Shown here: positions 29,989-31,679 of the stretch, in pieces
How the letters are laid out: each line of letters opens with the position of its first letter
Numbering within the stretch: position 1 is the first letter of the stretch
NCBI GenBank assembly: GCA_003150395.1
Contig: QAMI01000038.1
Span: forward strand, 29,636-61,314
DNA length: 31,679 nt
Direction of reading: 5' to 3'
Source: Candidatus Gastranaerophilales bacterium
GTDB taxonomy: Bacteria; Cyanobacteriota; Vampirovibrionia; Gastranaerophilales; Gastranaerophilaceae
Notes under the pieces: generated by a model
Told to the model about the DNA's origin: nothing
Database searches by the model: none
What the model saw: the letters and a program-made list of their open reading frames with translations, nothing else
Position numbers and translations under genes: made by a program

Positions 29989-30471
29989 ATGAAACAGGAA
30001 ATTAACAGATACGAAGTTCTTGAAAAGATTAATCCGTTAATTGAAAATACTGCAATGCGCTTTGGATATATTCCTCTTGAGGTGGATTTTTCAAAAGAAA
30101 ATCACCGCTGGTTTTTGAGAATTTACCTGTACTCTTCAGAAAAAGACGTAACTCTTGATGATTGTGAAAAGGTTACAAGAAGTCTATCTGACTTTTTGGA
30201 TGAACTTATTCCTGTAAAATATTATTTAGAAGTTTCTTCCCCGGGTCTTGAGCGAAAGTTCAAATCCGATAAAGAATTTATAATATTCAAAGGCCGGAAT
30301 GTAAGTATAAAGCTGAAAACACCTTTAGAAGGCGAAGAAGAGAAGGTTTTTAAGGGAGAAATTCTTGATTTTGACGAAAATGAAGGCCTGAAATTTTTCA
30401 GATTTGACGATGGTAAAGAGCTTCAAATCCCGAGAAGCAATATTCAGTCTGCAAAGTTGTATATTGATTAA
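29989..30471 (+). CDS. rimP: Ribosome maturation factor RimP
   Basis: 160 aa, normal length. RimP helps assemble the 30S subunit. Marks: an N-terminal alpha/beta domain with RWFLRIYLYSSEKDVTLDDCEKVTRSLSDFLDE, the signature YYLEVSSPGLERKF, and a C-terminal SH3-like domain (GRNVSIKLKTPLEG ... GEILDFDENEGLKF ... ELQIPRSNIQSAKL). AAGGAAG lies 6 nt before the ATG. It normally leads the rimP-nusA-infB operon, and nusA is indeed next, but the four-helix-bundle element intervenes. Confidence 0.95.
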   Translation: MKQEINRYEVLEKINPLIENTAMRFGYIPLEVDFSKENHRWFLRIYLYSSEKDVTLDDCEKVTRSLSDFLDELIPVKYYLEVSSPGLERKFKSDKEFIIFKGRNVSIKLKTPLEGEEEKVFKGEILDFDENEGLKFFRFDDGKELQIPRSNIQSAKLYID

Positions 30472-30483
30472 TAGATATTTGAA

Positions 30484-30952
30484 GTGAATAAGTAAATAAG
30501 TGAATAGGCGAATAAGTTCGTTAAGTAAAAAATATTAGGAAGGATGCAAATGCACCATAAGGATTTAGAAGTTTGGAAATATTCAATGGATTTGGTCGTT
30601 GAAATATATAAAGAAACGGAATCTTTTCCAAAAGAAGAGATGTTTTCTTTGACTTCTCAAATGCATCGATGCGCTGTGTCTATCCCTTCAAATATTGCAG
30701 AAGGATGTGGAAGATATTCAGATAAAGAAACAAGCAGATTTATCTCGGTAGCATTAGGTTCTTTGGCAGAGTTGGATACCCAGATAATTCTTGCAGAACG
30801 ACTCGGATATCTCAAAAGTCATAACAGAATTATTGAGGATATAAAGAAAACAAATGCCCTCTTGATAGGTTTAAAAAAGCATTTGGAAAAATGTATTGAA
30901 TAATTAATAACGATAAGCACTTATTCGCCTATTCACTTATTTACTTATTCAC
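30484..30952 (+). mobile_element. 469-bp element with 34-bp perfect inverted ends carrying a four-helix-bundle gene
   Basis: The left end 30484-30517 and right end 30919-30952 are exact reverse complements over 34 bp. Each end is made of four 8-bp units of the type AGTGAATA/AGTAAATA/GGCGAATA. The only gene inside is the four-helix-bundle protein. It separates rimP from nusA. In RNA the ends could form a long stem, as in 23S rRNA intervening sequences that carry the same gene family. No clear target duplication is visible. A gene-less relative lies at 24989-25106. Confidence 0.75.
30550..30903 (+). CDS. Four-helix-bundle protein (23S rRNA intervening-sequence protein family)
   Basis: The start ATG 30550 has AGGAAGG 6 nt upstream; ATG 30544 is directly against that SD and less likely. 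The 117-aa product matches the S23/IVP family: HHKDLEVWKYSMDLVVEIYKETESFPKEEMFSLTSQMHRCAVSIPSNIAEG is the diagnostic first half, then GRYSDKETSRFISVALGSLAELDTQIILAERLGYL and a last helix. The family forms pentamers of four-helix bundles with a basic surface and is found in rRNA intervening sequences and, as a relative, in retroelement accessory proteins. It sits alone inside long inverted repeats between rimP and nusA. Confidence 0.9.
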   Translation: MHHKDLEVWKYSMDLVVEIYKETESFPKEEMFSLTSQMHRCAVSIPSNIAEGCGRYSDKETSRFISVALGSLAELDTQIILAERLGYLKSHNRIIEDIKKTNALLIGLKKHLEKCIE

Positions 30953-30987
30953 ATAATAAAAAATAATAAAAACGAAAGGATAAAAAA

Positions 30988-31679
30988 ATGATTAAAATCG
31001 GAACAGCACTTTTTGAAGCATGCGAAGAACTTGAAAGAGAACGCGGAATATCAAAAGAAGTTTTGATAGCTTCACTCTGCGACGCAATGGTAGCTGCTTA
31101 CAAAAAACACATGAAAATTAAAGAATCAGCTAATATCGAAGCAATTTTGGACGAGCAATCCGGTGAAATCGGTGTTTTCAGCACTAAAACCGTAGTTGAA
31201 GAAGTTGAAGATCCTGAATTACAAATTTCTTTGGCAGATGCAAAAGAAATTGATGAAGATGTAGAAGTTGATGATGAAGTTAAAATAGAAGTTACACCAG
31301 ACCAGTTCGGCCGTATAGCAGCGCAATCTGCAAAACAGGTTATTACACAGCGCATAAGGGAAGCTGAGAGAAATCTTGTTCTTCAAGAATTTATGGATAA
31401 AAAAGGTACACTTGTAACCGGAATTATCCAGAGAGTTGAAAACCGCAACGTAATTGTTAATATCGGTAAAACTGACGCGATAATGCCGCAGAAAGAACAA
31501 ATTCCCGGTGAATATTACAAACCCGGCAACCGTATCAGAGTTTTTGTATTGAACGTAAAAGAAACTACAAGACTTCCTCAAGTTATTGTTTCTCATGCTC
31601 ATGCAGAAATCGTACGCGAATTGTTTGAACTTGAAGTTCCTGAAATCGAAGATGGAATTGTTGAAATTAAATCAATCTC
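30988..31679 (+). CDS. nusA: Transcription termination/antitermination protein NusA (partial, runs off the right edge)
   Basis: 230 codons are present. The N-terminal RNA-polymerase-binding domain (IKIGTALFEACEELERERGISKEVL ... ALCDAMVAAYKKH-like block, residues about 3-125, here SLCDAMVAAYKKH) contains the family segment TPDQFGRIAAQSAKQVITQRIREAER. The S1 domain follows (KGTLVTGIIQRVENRNVIVNIGKTDAIMPQKEQIPGEYY ...), then the start of the KH region (RLPQVIVSHAHAEIVRELFELEVPEI). NusA controls pausing, termination and antitermination. AAAGGA lies about 8 nt before the ATG, 35 nt past the right inverted repeat of the four-helix-bundle element. Confidence 0.96.
   Translation, partial: MIKIGTALFEACEELERERGISKEVLIASLCDAMVAAYKKHMKIKESANIEAILDEQSGEIGVFSTKTVVEEVEDPELQISLADAKEIDEDVEVDDEVKIEVTPDQFGRIAAQSAKQVITQRIREAERNLVLQEFMDKKGTLVTGIIQRVENRNVIVNIGKTDAIMPQKEQIPGEYYKPGNRIRVFVLNVKETTRLPQVIVSHAHAEIVRELFELEVPEIEDGIVEIKSI

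Noticed and set aside
30483..30520. Tandem 8-bp repeats as a CRISPR array
   Set aside because: Units are contiguous without spacers and are mirrored as inverted repeats around a gene; no cas genes.
1..31679. tRNA or rRNA genes
   Set aside because: No cloverleaf with a GTTCRA-type T-loop or rRNA-like segment was noticed on either strand by eye; a covariance-model scan would be decisive.

Overview
The window is AT-rich bacterial chromosome. Housekeeping genes (rsmH, gltX, folP, uvrA, tsf, rpsB, rimP, nusA) alternate with exported proteins, small DNA-binding proteins and five separate prepilin-like genes. FtsL/FtsB-type division proteins, signal peptides and repeated 'FTLAEVLITLGIIGIVAAMTLP'-type prepilin N-termini suggest a Gram-negative-type gut bacterium, most likely Vampirovibrionia/Melainabacteria (Gastranaerophilales). 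That assignment is inferred from gene style and was not tested by a search. No rRNA, tRNA or CRISPR array was seen.

Layout. 1-1703: leftward division cluster (81-aa unknown, rsmH, ftsL-like running off the edge). 1875-3344: gltX. 3533-4528: prepilin 1 with a divergent ribbon-helix-helix protein. 4581-9642: exported protein, FtsB/DivIC-like protein, TPR protein, HExxH protein and S41 protease. 9707-10581: prepilin 2 behind an 11-G tract. 10653-12821: cytidine deaminase with a zinc-ribbon partner, two exported proteins and a small zinc protein. 12925-15280: YhcC-type radical SAM protein and two coupled membrane proteins. 15441-18734: prepilin 3 with an AbrB-like protein, folP, then prepilin 4 with an XRE protein. 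18773-22920: uvrA, an exported protein and a 47-aa ORF. 22984-24006: prepilin 5 with a small HTH protein. 24102-25864: rpsB-tsf, transcribed leftward. 26210-29807: LysM/glycine-rich protein, cobO and a coiled-coil protein. 29989-31679: rimP, a four-helix-bundle gene inside long inverted repeats, and nusA (cut by the edge).

The main discovery candidate is a modular arrangement of prepilins. Four of the five lie on the minus strand, each divergent from a tiny regulator of a different DNA-binding family (RHH, AbrB/MazE, XRE, XRE-like). In each gap a good sigma70 promoter for the prepilin is overlapped by palindromes or repeats unique to that pair. The fifth prepilin has no regulator but carries a G11 tract that breaks the frame from a well-placed ATG, as expected of a phase-variable gene. 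So every prepilin here seems to have its own switch.

Other points: seven genes have their ATG exactly 6 nt after a -10-like hexamer, which suggests leaderless mRNAs. A mobile-looking four-helix-bundle element with 34-bp perfect inverted ends sits between rimP and nusA, with a gene-less relative between rpsB and tsf. A repeat-like sequence is read in frame inside uvrA.
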